From assembly GCF_001905735.1 (NCBI RefSeq), contig NZ_LISW01000008.1, forward strand, positions 248,001-312,000: a stretch of 64,000 nt of DNA, given 5' to 3'. The stretch is from Streptomyces sp. CB01249 (GTDB lineage Bacteria; Actinomycetota; Actinomycetes; Streptomycetales; Streptomycetaceae). Under the pieces are notes generated by a model, which saw only the letters and a program-made list of their open reading frames with translations, ran no database searches and had not been told where the DNA came from. This document shows, one piece after another, positions 52,380 to 61,277 of this stretch (positions are counted from its first letter, which is position 1; the number at the start of each line of letters is the position of its first letter). The translations under genes and the position numbers were made by a program.

Positions 52380-54563
52380 TCAGGGGTAGGACACCACCTG
52401 CGACGGCACGGTCGAGGTCCCGGAGGTCGGCGAACCCGTGTCGTTGATGACGTGGTTGTACTGGCCCTGGCCGCCGAGCGAGACGACGATCAGGTCGTGG
52501 AACTTCACGCCGGACTTGACCGGGGCCTCGAAGCCGTGGTCCTGGCGGATGCTCGGGTCGACGTTGAAGTAGCAGTAGCTCCCCAGTCCCCAGCCCTCAT
52601 GGGTGTTGACCGAGTCGTCCACCTTGTAGGCGGCGTAGCCCTTGATGTTGCCGTTCTGGACGGCCGCCTGGTTGGGGGCGTCATAGGCCTTCTCGTTCTG
52701 GAAGAAGATCGTCTTGCCGTTCTCGCCGGACCAGCGGACGTCGTACTTGTTGAAGTGCTCGACGAAGAGTCCGGTGGCCAGGACGTTGTCGCCGTTGACC
52801 TGGAGGCCGTAGTCGGAGCGGTTGGTCTCCCAGCCGATGCCCTCGCCGTGGTCGGCGCGCCACAGCCAGGTGTGGTCGATGATCGTGTCGTTGCTGTTGA
52901 TCACCATGCCCGTGGTCGCCTTGCCGGCACCGGCGCCGCCGACCCGGATGAACACGTCCTGGACGCTGGTCGGGTTGGCGGAGTGGTTCGCGGAGGCGCC
53001 GTCGGGGCCGACCTGCACGAGGACCTGGGAGTTCTGCGGACCGGCGTCGACCAGGAGGCCGGCCAGCTTGACGCCGTCCACGTCACCGACCTTGAGGGCG
53101 GTGACCCCGTTGTCCGGGATGATCGTCGCCAGGCCGAGGCCCAGCACGACCGTGTTCGCGCGGTCGATGTTGATCGTCTGGTTCACGTGGTAGATGCCGG
53201 GCGTGAACAGCAGGTGCAGGCCCTGCTGGACGGCCGCGTTGATGGTGGCGGCGGTGGCCCCCGGCTTGACGACGTAGAACTGGCTCAGCGGGATGGACTC
53301 GCCCTGCGGGGTCCCGTTCCAGGAGACGCCGCGCGCGTTGGTGCGCTTGGCGGGGACGAAGACCTTGTAGTCGTTGCCGTCCAGGTAGAGGAACGGCTTC
53401 TCGCGGGAGACCGGGGTGTTCTGGAGGGTGGTGTAGGGCGGCTCGGGGAAGCTCTGGGCGGGCGCGCCCTCGACGCCGGAGAACGTCATGTTCCAGACGC
53501 CGTTGCCCCAGCTGCCGATGGAGCTGTCGCGGGTGTACCACTGCTGCTGCGAGTACGGGCCGACCTGGCCGTCGATCTTGCTGTCGGCGATGTAGCCGCC
53601 GCTCGCCCAGCCGTAGCCGTTCGGGGCGAGGTTGAGGCCGCCCTTGACGTGCATCCGGCGGAACGGAGCGGCCTGCGAGACGGCCCAGCGGTCGGTGCCG
53701 TTGACCGGGTTCAGCGCCAGGTTCTCCGCCGAACGCCAGAAGTTCTGCGTGGCGTTGCCGTTGAACCAGCCCGCGTCCACGGTGACATCACCGTTGAACG
53801 TGGTGTCGTCCGGCTTGAGGCCGAGACCGGCGATCGAGGTGTAGAAGCCGATCTGCGCGTTGATGTTGTTGTACGTGCCCGGCTTGAACATCAGCGCGTA
53901 GCGTCCGTTGCCGAACTGCGCCGACTCCTGCTGGTGGAAGATCTCGTCCACCTTGGCCTGGATGTTGGGCGTCGACGGGTCGAAGACCAGGACGTTCGGG
54001 CCGAGGTCACCGCCGCCCGGGATCTGCGGGCCGCCGTCGCCGCCGGTGGTGCCGAACACCTGGAACTCCCACAGCGAGTAGCCGTAGCCGGTGGCGCGGG
54101 CGGTACCGGTCAGCCGCACGTAGCGGGCGGTGCCCGAGACGTTCAGCGTCTCGTTGCCGCCGGGGCCCGTGGTGGTCGAGTAGGCGGTGCTCCACGTGCT
54201 GTTGTCCGTGGAGAACTCGATCTTGTAGCTCTTGGCGTAGGCGGCCTCCCACCGCAGCGCGATCTGGCTGACCGAGGCGGAGGTGCCCAGGTCGACCTTG
54301 ATCCACTGCGGGTCGGAGAACGCGCTCGACCAGCGGGTGCCGTTGTCGCCGTCGACGGCGGCGGTGGCGGGGGTGCCGTCGCCCTCCTGGCTGGACACGG
54401 TCACCGTCTTGCCCTGCGAGAGCAGGGAAGGGGCCGCGCTGACCGGGGTGGAGGGCACGAAGGCGAGGAGCGAGACGACGAGACCGGCGACGGCGGCCAG
54501 TACGCCGGTGCGTCTTCTTCCGGTCGAAGGTGCGGGTCTGCGGAGCGAGGGGGGTCCATACAT
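52380..54563 (-). CDS. Secreted discoidin (F5/8) plus beta-helix protein, probable carbohydrate-active
   Basis: The 727-residue protein has a signal peptide (about 1-44, ending VSAAP), an F5/8 type C discoidin domain (CBM32-like, about 48-170; QGKTVTVSSQEGDG, NGTRWSSAFSDPQWIKVDLG and the closing LWEFQVFG), a Gly-rich linker and a large parallel beta-helix region (about 185-727) with pectate-lyase-like turns (NGVTALKVGDVDGVKLAGLLVDAG, INSNDTIIDHTWLWRADHG). The helix begins NVLVFDPSTPNIQAKVDEIF. This recalls beta-helix glycoside hydrolases acting on glucans, but I cannot assign a GH family or catalytic residues. ATG 54563 has AGGAGA upstream. A LacI-type palindrome in the promoter region supports a sugar-regulated role. 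Confidence 0.8.
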   Translation of the reverse strand: MYGPPSLRRPAPSTGRRRTGVLAAVAGLVVSLLAFVPSTPVSAAPSLLSQGKTVTVSSQEGDGTPATAAVDGDNGTRWSSAFSDPQWIKVDLGTSASVSQIALRWEAAYAKSYKIEFSTDNSTWSTAYSTTTGPGGNETLNVSGTARYVRLTGTARATGYGYSLWEFQVFGTTGGDGGPQIPGGGDLGPNVLVFDPSTPNIQAKVDEIFHQQESAQFGNGRYALMFKPGTYNNINAQIGFYTSIAGLGLKPDDTTFNGDVTVDAGWFNGNATQNFWRSAENLALNPVNGTDRWAVSQAAPFRRMHVKGGLNLAPNGYGWASGGYIADSKIDGQVGPYSQQQWYTRDSSIGSWGNGVWNMTFSGVEGAPAQSFPEPPYTTLQNTPVSREKPFLYLDGNDYKVFVPAKRTNARGVSWNGTPQGESIPLSQFYVVKPGATAATINAAVQQGLHLLFTPGIYHVNQTINIDRANTVVLGLGLATIIPDNGVTALKVGDVDGVKLAGLLVDAGPQNSQVLVQVGPDGASANHSANPTSVQDVFIRVGGAGAGKATTGMVINSNDTIIDHTWLWRADHGEGIGWETNRSDYGLQVNGDNVLATGLFVEHFNKYDVRWSGENGKTIFFQNEKAYDAPNQAAVQNGNIKGYAAYKVDDSVNTHEGWGLGSYCYFNVDPSIRQDHGFEAPVKSGVKFHDLIVVSLGGQGQYNHVINDTGSPTSGTSTVPSQVVSYP

Positions 54564-54606
54564 GGGGGCTTGTCTCCTGAGTCGCGGAACGGGTGCACGA
54601 CACGAA

Positions 54607-54628
54607 GCCGGAGAGCGCTCTCTCCGGC
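54607..54628. promoter_or_regulatory. Nested palindrome, LacI-type operator candidate
   Basis: GAGAGCGCTCTC (54611-54622) is a perfect palindrome nested in a wider inverted repeat GCCGGAGA-N6-TCTCCGGC (54607-54628). It is 44 bp upstream of the start of the beta-helix gene, downstream of a TTGACG -35-like box (54665-54660, minus). The form resembles operators of sugar-responsive LacI-family repressors (compare the CebR site). Confidence 0.6.
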
Positions 54629-54665
54629 GATGGGGATACTTCACCCCCGGCTCACGACACGTCAA

Positions 54666-54959
54666 TAGGTGTGCACCGACGGCTTGTTCGGGTGGCCTTG
54701 AGGACAACAGTTGACGACGGAAAGCTCACGAGTGTCCGCGTTGCGGCCATCTTGACAGCGCCCGGTTCCCGGGAACTGACGCAGCGTCGGTTCAGTTGAT
54801 GACGGGGTGCGTACGAGGAGTGAATGAGGCGGCGCTGATCGTTGCCACCGCAATCACCGAGCGCGCACCGGGGGCGTCCGGGCCTCCGCACCGCGCCCGC
54901 CCGCGCCTGTTACCGGACATGTTGTTCCCGCTCCGGGGACAGCGGACCCGGCCCCTCGC
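54666..54959. other. Intergenic region, no gene supported
   Basis: The space between the divergent beta-helix gene and the XRE unit shows no gene with codon bias. A TTGACA at about 54752-54757 and a GGTTCCCGGGAACTG inverted repeat (about 54763-54779) may belong to a promoter for the plus strand. Nothing else is seen. Confidence 0.4.
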
Positions 54960-54965
54960 TATCCT
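54960..54965 (+). promoter_or_regulatory. -10 element of leaderless XRE transcript
   Basis: TATCCT is 7 nt before the ATG at 54973, so transcription would start at or next to that ATG, giving a leaderless message that begins with the short leader ORF. Confidence 0.5.
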
Positions 54966-54972
54966 CCGGGGC

Positions 54973-55032
54973 ATGAGCCGTGAGCGAGGCGCGAGAAGCA
55001 CCGCTGACCAGGCACGACGAGGCCCGAGGTGA
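54973..55032 (+). CDS. Possible 19-residue leader peptide before the XRE gene
   Basis: A 19-codon frame (MSRERGARSTADQARRGPR) begins 7 nt after TATCCT and ends in TGA at 55030-55032, overlapping the GTG of the regulator frame as GTGA. The peptide is Arg-rich with no recognised family. It may only couple translation to the downstream gene. Codon use is not distinguishable from chance at this length. Confidence 0.35.
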   Translation: MSRERGARSTADQARRGPR

Positions 55033-55037
55033 CCGAG

Positions 55038-56471
55038 ATGACGGGCCCCGCACCCGCGGACGCCCGGAGTGTCCAGGCCTGGCGGGCGTTCGGCGCCCGG
55101 CTGCGGCTGCGGCGCAGGCGGGCCGGTCTCACCCAGGCCCAGGTGGGCGCCCGGGTCGGCTACGACCACACCGCCATCAGCAAACTCGAACACGGCAGCC
55201 GCCGCACCCCGCTCCCGCTGGCCCGCCGCCTGGACCAGCTGCTGGAGGCCGACGGGGACCTCGTCGCCGCCTGCGAGGAGGCCGAGGAGAGGGAGCGCGC
55301 TCAGGCGGCGCCCCTCGCGCCCGGACCGCTGCCCGACCCGGTCCGGCAGGGCCCGCTGCCCGGCGAGCCCGCCGGCGGCGCGCTCCCGGCGATGCTCCCA
55401 CCGGGGACCGTCCTGCCCGGGCGGCTGCCGGTGTACGGCCTGGTCTGCCCGCTGCACGGGCGCGACGGCTGCACGGTCCCCGCCCTCGCCGACGTCGTCG
55501 CCCTGCACGCGCGGTTCTGCGCCCTGGGGCCCGAGGCCGCGGGCCGCCCCGCCCTGGACACCGACACGGTGCACGCCCTGACCGCGCTCCTCGCCGTCTG
55601 CCTGCGCGCCGACGAGGAGCACGCCTGGCCCGGCGCCACCGCCGTGGTCGAGCGCACCCTGCACGCGATGCTCCGCTGGATGGCGCTCCCGGCCGCCCCG
55701 TACCAGCGCCAACTCGCCCCGCTGGCAGCCGAGTACGCGCAGTCGGCCGGCTGCCTCAGGCTCCTCTGGGGGCGCAACGGCACGGCGATGGCCTGGCTGG
55801 ACCGGTCCCTGGTGTGGGCGGCCATGTCCGGCCATGTCGGCGTGCGGGTCGCGGCGCTCAGCGACATGAGCACCCTGGCGCGGCTTGAGGGCGACGGGCC
55901 CTCCGCCCTCGCGTACGGCGAGGCCATCCGCCCGGCCGCGGCGGGCCGGCACTGGGCGGGGGCGATGAGCGATCTGTACCAGGCACGCGGCCACGCGGTG
56001 CGCGGCGACGCCGACCGCAGCCTGCACCACATCGCCCGGGCCTGGGCGCAGATGGACCTGGCCGACGAGCGGGACGAGGCGGAGGCGCCCTGGCTCTCCG
56101 TCGCCTCCGTGCGCCTGCGGGTGGAGTCCGGCGCGGCGGGCGCGCTGCGCGACCTCGCCGTCGCGACGGGGGAGCGCCGCTACGCGCTGCGCGCCCTGGA
56201 CGCGGTCGGCAGCGCGATCCGGCTGCTGCCGCCGGGCCTGCACTCGGCCCGCAAGCTGTTCCTGGCCCGCACGGCGGACGCGTACGTCTGCGCGGGCGAA
56301 CCGGCCGCCGCGTCGGCGGTGGCGGGACCGGTCCTGGACAGCACCGAGGTGCACCCCGCGACCCTGCTCGGCCAGGAGCTGCGCGGACTCCACGGACGGC
56401 TGGCCGGCCGCGCCGACGGGAGTACGGAGACCGAGGAGTTCGTCCGCAGACTGGCCGCCGTCGTCCACTGA
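55038..56471 (+). CDS. XRE-family helix-turn-helix regulator with helical C-terminal domain
   Basis: The 477-residue protein has an N-terminal HTH (about 10-65: ARLRLRRRRAGLTQAQVGARVGY, DHTAISKLEHGSR) followed by a Pro-rich linker and a large helical region (about 150-470) with TPR-like repeats, a layout common in streptomycete regulators such as those related to NsdA/BldD-neighbour families. Target genes are unknown. Start: ATG 55038 has a strong GAGGTGA site 5 nt upstream; GTG 55029, three codons earlier and overlapping the leader ORF stop, is an alternative. The gene is not obviously cotranscribed with anything else. Confidence 0.85.
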   Translation: MTGPAPADARSVQAWRAFGARLRLRRRRAGLTQAQVGARVGYDHTAISKLEHGSRRTPLPLARRLDQLLEADGDLVAACEEAEERERAQAAPLAPGPLPDPVRQGPLPGEPAGGALPAMLPPGTVLPGRLPVYGLVCPLHGRDGCTVPALADVVALHARFCALGPEAAGRPALDTDTVHALTALLAVCLRADEEHAWPGATAVVERTLHAMLRWMALPAAPYQRQLAPLAAEYAQSAGCLRLLWGRNGTAMAWLDRSLVWAAMSGHVGVRVAALSDMSTLARLEGDGPSALAYGEAIRPAAAGRHWAGAMSDLYQARGHAVRGDADRSLHHIARAWAQMDLADERDEAEAPWLSVASVRLRVESGAAGALRDLAVATGERRYALRALDAVGSAIRLLPPGLHSARKLFLARTADAYVCAGEPAAASAVAGPVLDSTEVHPATLLGQELRGLHGRLAGRADGSTETEEFVRRLAAVVH

Positions 56472-56536
56472 GGACGGGGAAAGGCGGGGGCGGGACGTGT
56501 GGACCACGCCCCGCCCCGTACACACACCCGGTGGGA

Positions 56537-59500
56537 TCAGCTCACGTCGAGGGCCACATCGTCCACGACGAAGCTGGTCTGCAGGTAGGCGTCCTCCTTA
56601 CTGGTGAAGCCCAGCGTCACCGTCTGCCCGGCGGCCGACGCGACGTCGAAGGTCTTCAGCACATAGCTGTTGGTGGCGTCGAGATTCGAGTACGTCGCCA
56701 GCGTCCGCGACCCCAGCTTCACGGTGAACGTGTCGTACGCGTTCCCGTCCGGCGTCTCGGCGGTGTCGGTCCGCAGGTAGAACGACAGCCGGTAAGTCGA
56801 GCAGCCGGCCGGAACCGTCAGCGACTGGGTGGCGGTGTCGCTGTGCGTGCTGCCCCAGCCGCCGAACCACGCCTGGTACGAGCCGCTGTGCGCGGGCTTC
56901 TCGGAGGTCCGGTTGTTGATGACGCCGCTCGTCTGCGTCCAGGGCGAAGTCCCGTTCTCGAAGCCGCCGTTGGTCACGACCTGCCGGGGCTGGCAGTTCC
57001 CGCCGCCACCGATCACCAGCGAGTACGTGGTGGTGTGCGTGGCCGTGCCGGTACCGGTCACGGTGAGCGTGTACGTACCCGCCGCGGCCTGGGCACTCGC
57101 GGAGACCGTCATCGTGGCCGACGACCCGGACTGCACGGAGGTGGGCGAGAAGGAGACGGTGACGCCGCTCGGCGCACCGGACGCCGTCAGCCGCACGCTC
57201 TGCGCGGAGCCGCTGGTGGTGGCCGTGGACACGGTCGCGGTGACCGAGGAGCCCGGCTGGACGCTGCCCGAGACCGGGTTCACCGAGACGGAGAAGTCGT
57301 CGGCGGGCGCGGTGGAGCCGACTGCCGTCTTCCACAGCGTGTACGCGACCCCGTCGGCGCTGCGGTCGAGCGCGGTGGCGTTGATGTTGGCGGTGGTGTC
57401 GCACGACTGGTGGTAGCAGGGGTCGTACGAACGGCCCGCCGTGCCGCCCCACTTGGATGCCTGGGCCGAGGTCTTCGTGTCACTGGCGCCGGTGGCGTAG
57501 CCGGAGGTGGCGATCCCGCCCTGCTGGAAGGAGTAGTCGTCGGAGCGCCCCTGGCCCTCGACGTTCTCCTCCGGGGCGAGCCCGAGGGAGGTCCAGTACT
57601 CCTTCATCGGCGCCGAGGCGGCCGAGTTGAGGTTGTTGATGAAGTAGCCGCCGTTGACCGAGGCGACCATGTCGAAGTTGTAGTACGCGGTGATGGCGCT
57701 GCGCTGGGCCGAACTCAGCTGGCTGACGTAGTACTTGGAGCCCTGGAGCCCCTGCTCCTCGCCGTTCCACCAGGCGAACCGGACGTGCTTGGTCATGGCC
57801 GGGTTCTGCTGGGCGAGGGCGAGCGCGTTCTCCAGCAGGGTTGCCGAGCCGGAGCCGTTGTCGTTGATCCCGGGCCCGGCGGAGACGCTGTCGAGGTGGG
57901 CGCCGAACATCACGGTGCTGTCGGCGGGGCCGCCCGGCCAGTCCGCGATGAGGTTCTTGCCGGTGTAGGTGCAGGTGGCGCAGGTCTGCTCGGTGACGGT
58001 GTAGCCGGCCGCCTGGAGCTTGCCCTTCACATAGTTGAGCGAGGCGGTGTATCCGTTGCTGCCGGCCCGCCGGTTGCCGCCGTTCTGCGAGGCGAGGGTG
58101 TTGAACTGGGTGAGGTGGGCCTGCACGTTGGCGACGCTGATGTCGGGCGCGGTGCCGCCGGGGTTGCCGCCGCCGTCGTTGACGGTCAGCGTGTACTGGG
58201 CGGTGTGCTCCTGGGTGCCCGCGCCCTTCACGGTGAAGGTGTACGAGCCGGGGGCCGCGGCCGACGTGGTCGACACGGTCATCGTGGACGTGGCGCCGGA
58301 CTGCACCGAGGACGGGCTGAAGGAGACGCTGACCCCGCCGGGCAGGCCGCTCGCCGACAGGTTCACGGTCTGGGCGCTGCCGGACGAGATCGTCGTACGG
58401 ACGGTGGACGTCACCGAGCTGCCGGGCTTCACCGAGCCGGAGGCCGGGTCCAGGGAGAGCGAGAAGTCGTTGTTGCCGCTCGGCGAGCAGGTCGGGTCAC
58501 CGCTCTGGGCGGGCACACTGACCGCGTCCCACGCCGCCTTGGCGCGGTTGTACAGCGTGCAGGTGGCGTCGAGGTTCTTGGCAGCGGTGAGGGTGGCCGT
58601 GCGGTAGCGCTTGTACGTCATGCCGCTGGTCTTCAGGAGCATGCCGCCGTAGAACACCTTGCCGGCGCTCTGGATGCCCACACCGGTGACCGTCGAGTTG
58701 TTGCAGGTGGGGCTGGAGGGCTTGCCGCCGCCGGGGTTCGAGCCCTCGGCGAGCAGATAGAACCAGTGGTTGAGGGGCCCGGCCGCCGCGTGCTCCTCGG
58801 TGCTGGGTATGGAGGAGCTGTAGCAGTTCGGGTCGCCGATCTGGCCGGGGTTGTACATGATCCGGATCGGCCCGTTGCCGACGAGGTTGATCTTCTCGCC
58901 GACGGTGTAGTCCGGATCGTCGTACGGGGCCGGCTCGTTGGTGTACGCCTCGGTGAGCGCGCCCATGATGTCGCCGGTGGCCTCGCCGAGCCCGGACTCG
59001 TTGTTGGCGCCGCCGGGGGTGTACTGGTCGATGCCGTGGCCGAACTCGTGGCCCACGACGTCCATGGCGCCGATCCACTGGTTGGCCTGGTTGTGGCCGA
59101 TGGAGACCGTGGAGCCGTCCCAGTACGCGTTGACGTCGTTGAGGCCGACCTTCACCGGCCAGCTGCGGCCGTTGCCGTCGTGCCCGTTGCGCCCGAGCCA
59201 GTCGCGCAGCATGTCCCACTCGTGCTGGGCCGCCCACATCACGTCGACGCAGCCGGTCTCCTTGCTGGACGCGTTGCCGGTGCCCCAGGAGTCGGTGGAC
59301 TTGGTGAACACGCTCCCGGTGCTGTAGTCGGCGCAGCTGAGCCCGGGGCGGTTCGGGTCGCGCAGCGAGTAACTGCTGCCCGACGACGTGGTGTTGATGG
59401 TGAGCGGGTTGGGTCCGTTCCACTGGCTGTTGCCGGTGCCGGCCCGGACGTCGTCATAGCTGTCGATGACCGCGCCGGTGCCCGCGTCCACGAACACGTG

Positions 59501-60034
59501 CAGCCGGCTGGGCGCCTTCGCGGTCCGGCCCGTGAGCACGGTCTCCCAGGCCAGCCGGGAGCGCTTGTCGGTGGCCCGTACGACGAGCCGGTGGCTCTCG
59601 ACCTCGTCCACCGTGCGCAGCTGCTTGCGCGAGGTGGCCTCCGCGGCCTTCGCGGAAACGGTCGCGGTGGTGGGCACGTTGATGCGCCGCGAGACCGCCG
59701 ACTGCGAACCGCGCACCCGGCCCTTGGAGTCGGCCACCACGACGGCGTCCCCGCCGACCACGGGCAGGCCGCGGTAGGTGCGCTCGTACGCGACGGAGTA
59801 GAGGCCGTTGATCCACGGGGTGACCATCCGGCGCTCGTAGCGCTCCTCCGGGCCCTTGGCCAGGGTGTCGAGCCCGCTGGCCGCGGCCCTGTCGGCGGCG
59901 GTGACGGCGGTGGTGAGTGCCTTGGGGGCGGGCGGCGGTGTGGGATCCGCCGAGGCGGACGGGCCGCTGACGGCGACCAGCATTCCGGCGAGGACGGCCA
60001 GGGTCGTCCCGGCCGTCAACGGTCTGCGTTTCAT
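56537..60034 (-). CDS. Secreted double protease: M4 thermolysin-type plus M28 aminopeptidase-type
   Basis: The 1165-residue secreted protein has a signal peptide (about 1-29, SASADP), an FTP/PepSY-like propeptide (about 60-200), an M4 metallopeptidase domain (about 215-510; zinc site HEFGH at 329-333 and E351 in GLGEATGD, plus H415 region [11 protein letters not shown]), an Ig-like bacterial domain (524-618), an M28 domain (about 628-905; zinc ligands H713 and D715 in AHLDS, D725 in NDNGSGS, E759/E760 in WWNGEEQG, D788 in YNFDMV, H875), a second copy of the Ig-like domain (913-1008) and a C-terminal beta-sandwich (1015-1165). Both catalytic domains look intact, so one polypeptide may combine endo- and aminopeptidase action. 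ATG 60034 has GAGGAG upstream. Confidence 0.92.
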   Translation of the reverse strand: MKRRPLTAGTTLAVLAGMLVAVSGPSASADPTPPPAPKALTTAVTAADRAAASGLDTLAKGPEERYERRMVTPWINGLYSVAYERTYRGLPVVGGDAVVVADSKGRVRGSQSAVSRRINVPTTATVSAKAAEATSRKQLRTVDEVESHRLVVRATDKRSRLAWETVLTGRTAKAPSRLHVFVDAGTGAVIDSYDDVRAGTGNSQWNGPNPLTINTTSSGSSYSLRDPNRPGLSCADYSTGSVFTKSTDSWGTGNASSKETGCVDVMWAAQHEWDMLRDWLGRNGHDGNGRSWPVKVGLNDVNAYWDGSTVSIGHNQANQWIGAMDVVGHEFGHGIDQYTPGGANNESGLGEATGDIMGALTEAYTNEPAPYDDPDYTVGEKINLVGNGPIRIMYNPGQIGDPNCYSSSIPSTEEHAAAGPLNHWFYLLAEGSNPGGGKPSSPTCNNSTVTGVGIQSAGKVFYGGMLLKTSGMTYKRYRTATLTAAKNLDATCTLYNRAKAAWDAVSVPAQSGDPTCSPSGNNDFSLSLDPASGSVKPGSSVTSTVRTTISSGSAQTVNLSASGLPGGVSVSFSPSSVQSGATSTMTVSTTSAAAPGSYTFTVKGAGTQEHTAQYTLTVNDGGGNPGGTAPDISVANVQAHLTQFNTLASQNGGNRRAGSNGYTASLNYVKGKLQAAGYTVTEQTCATCTYTGKNLIADWPGGPADSTVMFGAHLDSVSAGPGINDNGSGSATLLENALALAQQNPAMTKHVRFAWWNGEEQGLQGSKYYVSQLSSAQRSAITAYYNFDMVASVNGGYFINNLNSAASAPMKEYWTSLGLAPEENVEGQGRSDDYSFQQGGIATSGYATGASDTKTSAQASKWGGTAGRSYDPCYHQSCDTTANINATALDRSADGVAYTLWKTAVGSTAPADDFSVSVNPVSGSVQPGSSVTATVSTATTSGSAQSVRLTASGAPSGVTVSFSPTSVQSGSSATMTVSASAQAAAGTYTLTVTGTGTATHTTTYSLVIGGGGNCQPRQVVTNGGFENGTSPWTQTSGVINNRTSEKPAHSGSYQAWFGGWGSTHSDTATQSLTVPAGCSTYRLSFYLRTDTAETPDGNAYDTFTVKLGSRTLATYSNLDATNSYVLKTFDVASAAGQTVTLGFTSKEDAYLQTSFVVDDVALDVS
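57011..57298 (-). repeat. Ig-like domain coding repeat, copy 2
   Basis: This stretch encodes residues 913-1008 of the double protease and is clearly related to the stretch at 58181-58465 (shared SGSVxPGSSVT, SGSAQ, VSFSP, SVQSG). It is an internal duplication placed on either side of the M28 domain. Confidence 0.75.
58181..58465 (-). repeat. Ig-like domain coding repeat, copy 1
   Basis: It encodes residues 524-618, between the M4 and M28 domains, and is the partner of the repeat at 57011-57298. Confidence 0.75.
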
Positions 60035-60351
60035 CGAGGCTCCTCATGGGGTCCGTGATCGAGCGACCGAACACTCACATGTGGTCATGACCCCGTCAAC
60101 GAACTGCGGGCGCCCGCAGGGGAGTTGGCAAGTCTCGTCAAGTCGGACGGGCGCGCCGAGGGAAACGCATGCGGAAATGAGGGATGGACAGGTGGGGAGG
60201 CGGACGTTATCCTGCACTCTCACCGGATCGGTGATCTACACGCAACTGTCGAGGCGAGCATATCACTGAATCGGCAGGCGCACAAGCACTTCTGGCCCTC
60301 CTTCATGCCTCACCTGTTGTCCCGCCCGAACCCACAAGGAAGGCACACGCC
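60035..60351. other. Divergent promoter region double protease / aldo-keto reductase
   Basis: For the minus strand TTGACG (60099-60094) is followed by the 10-bp palindrome GGTCATGACC (60083-60092), a candidate promoter-operator of the protease gene. For the plus strand TCACC-N5-GGTGA (60220-60234) is an inverted repeat about 120 bp before the aldo/keto reductase. No gene is supported here. Confidence 0.4.
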
Positions 60352-61272
60352 TTGACCTCGCACTCCCTCACCGCAGCGGCCGCCGGCACCTGGCGGCTCG
60401 GTGATCTGACCGTCAACCGGATGGGCTTCGGCGCCATGCGGCTGACCCAGAACGGCCGGGCGTTCAGCGACGAGCGCACCCCGCACGACCGGGACCGGGC
60501 CGTCGCGGTGCTGCGCCGCGCCGTCGAGCTCGGCGTGAACCACATCGACACGGCGGCCTTCTACTTCTCGCCCCTGCGCTCGGCCAACGAGCTGATCAAC
60601 CGGGCGCTCGGCCCCTACCCGGACGACCTGGTCATCACCACCAAGGTGGGCCCGGGCCGCGGCCCCTCCGGCGACTGGACGGACTGGGCCCGCCCCGAGG
60701 AGCTGCGCGGCCGGGTGCAGGAGAACATCCGTCAGCTCGGCCGTGACCACCTCGACGTCGTCAACCTCCGGATGAACGGCAACCGCCCCGTCTCCGAGCT
60801 CTTCGGCGCCCTGGCCGAACTGCGCGAGGAAGGGCTCATCCGCCACCTGGGCCTCTCCAACGTCTGGCCGGAGCAGATCACCGAGGCCCTGGCCATCGCC
60901 CCCGTCGTCTGCGTGCAGAACCGCTACGGCATCGGCGAGCGGCGCGCCGACTCCCAGGAGGTGCTGCGCCTGTGCGGTGAACGGGGCATCGCCTTCGTCC
61001 CCTTCTACGCCATCGCGGGCGCCGGCCGCGAGTCCGGGGCCGTCGCGGAGCACGAGGCACTGCTCGACGTGGCCCGCGCCCACGACGCCTCGCCCGCCCA
61101 GGTCCGGCTGGCGTGGACCCTCCAGCAGGGTCCGCACGTCCTGGCCATCCCGGGCACCGGCAACCCCGAGCACCTGGAGGCCAATGTGGCGGCGGGCGCC
61201 CTGCGGCTCACCGACGAGGAGATGGCGCGGCTCACCGCGCTCGGGCAGGACACCGGGGCGGACGTAGCATGA
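60352..61272 (+). CDS. Aldo/keto reductase with altered catalytic tetrad
   Basis: The 306-residue protein starts at TTG 60352 (AAGGAAGG upstream). It has the AKR barrel: GFGAMRLT (N-terminal strand), VNHIDTAAFY with Asp66 and the proton donor Tyr71, TTKVG with Lys98, SNVWPEQI and PGTGNPEHLEANV. The fourth residue of the usual tetrad, His in the LVQLH strand, is Arg140 here (DVVNLRMNG). Many bacterial relatives share this NLR variant, so it may still be an active reductase with a different substrate range. It is followed by a second AKR overlapping by a few bases. Confidence 0.88.
   Translation: MTSHSLTAAAAGTWRLGDLTVNRMGFGAMRLTQNGRAFSDERTPHDRDRAVAVLRRAVELGVNHIDTAAFYFSPLRSANELINRALGPYPDDLVITTKVGPGRGPSGDWTDWARPEELRGRVQENIRQLGRDHLDVVNLRMNGNRPVSELFGALAELREEGLIRHLGLSNVWPEQITEALAIAPVVCVQNRYGIGERRADSQEVLRLCGERGIAFVPFYAIAGAGRESGAVAEHEALLDVARAHDASPAQVRLAWTLQQGPHVLAIPGTGNPEHLEANVAAGALRLTDEEMARLTALGQDTGADVA
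61265..61270 (+). promoter_or_regulatory. -10 element inside the end of the first AKR gene
   Basis: TAGCAT is 7 nt before ATG 61278, suggesting a leaderless transcript for the second AKR in addition to read-through. Confidence 0.45.
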
Positions 61273-61277
61273 TCCTC

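Noticed and set aside
56531-60058. A 1175-codon plus-strand frame opposite the double protease
   Set aside because: Repetitive Gly/Val/Arg composition and full overlap with a well-supported gene.
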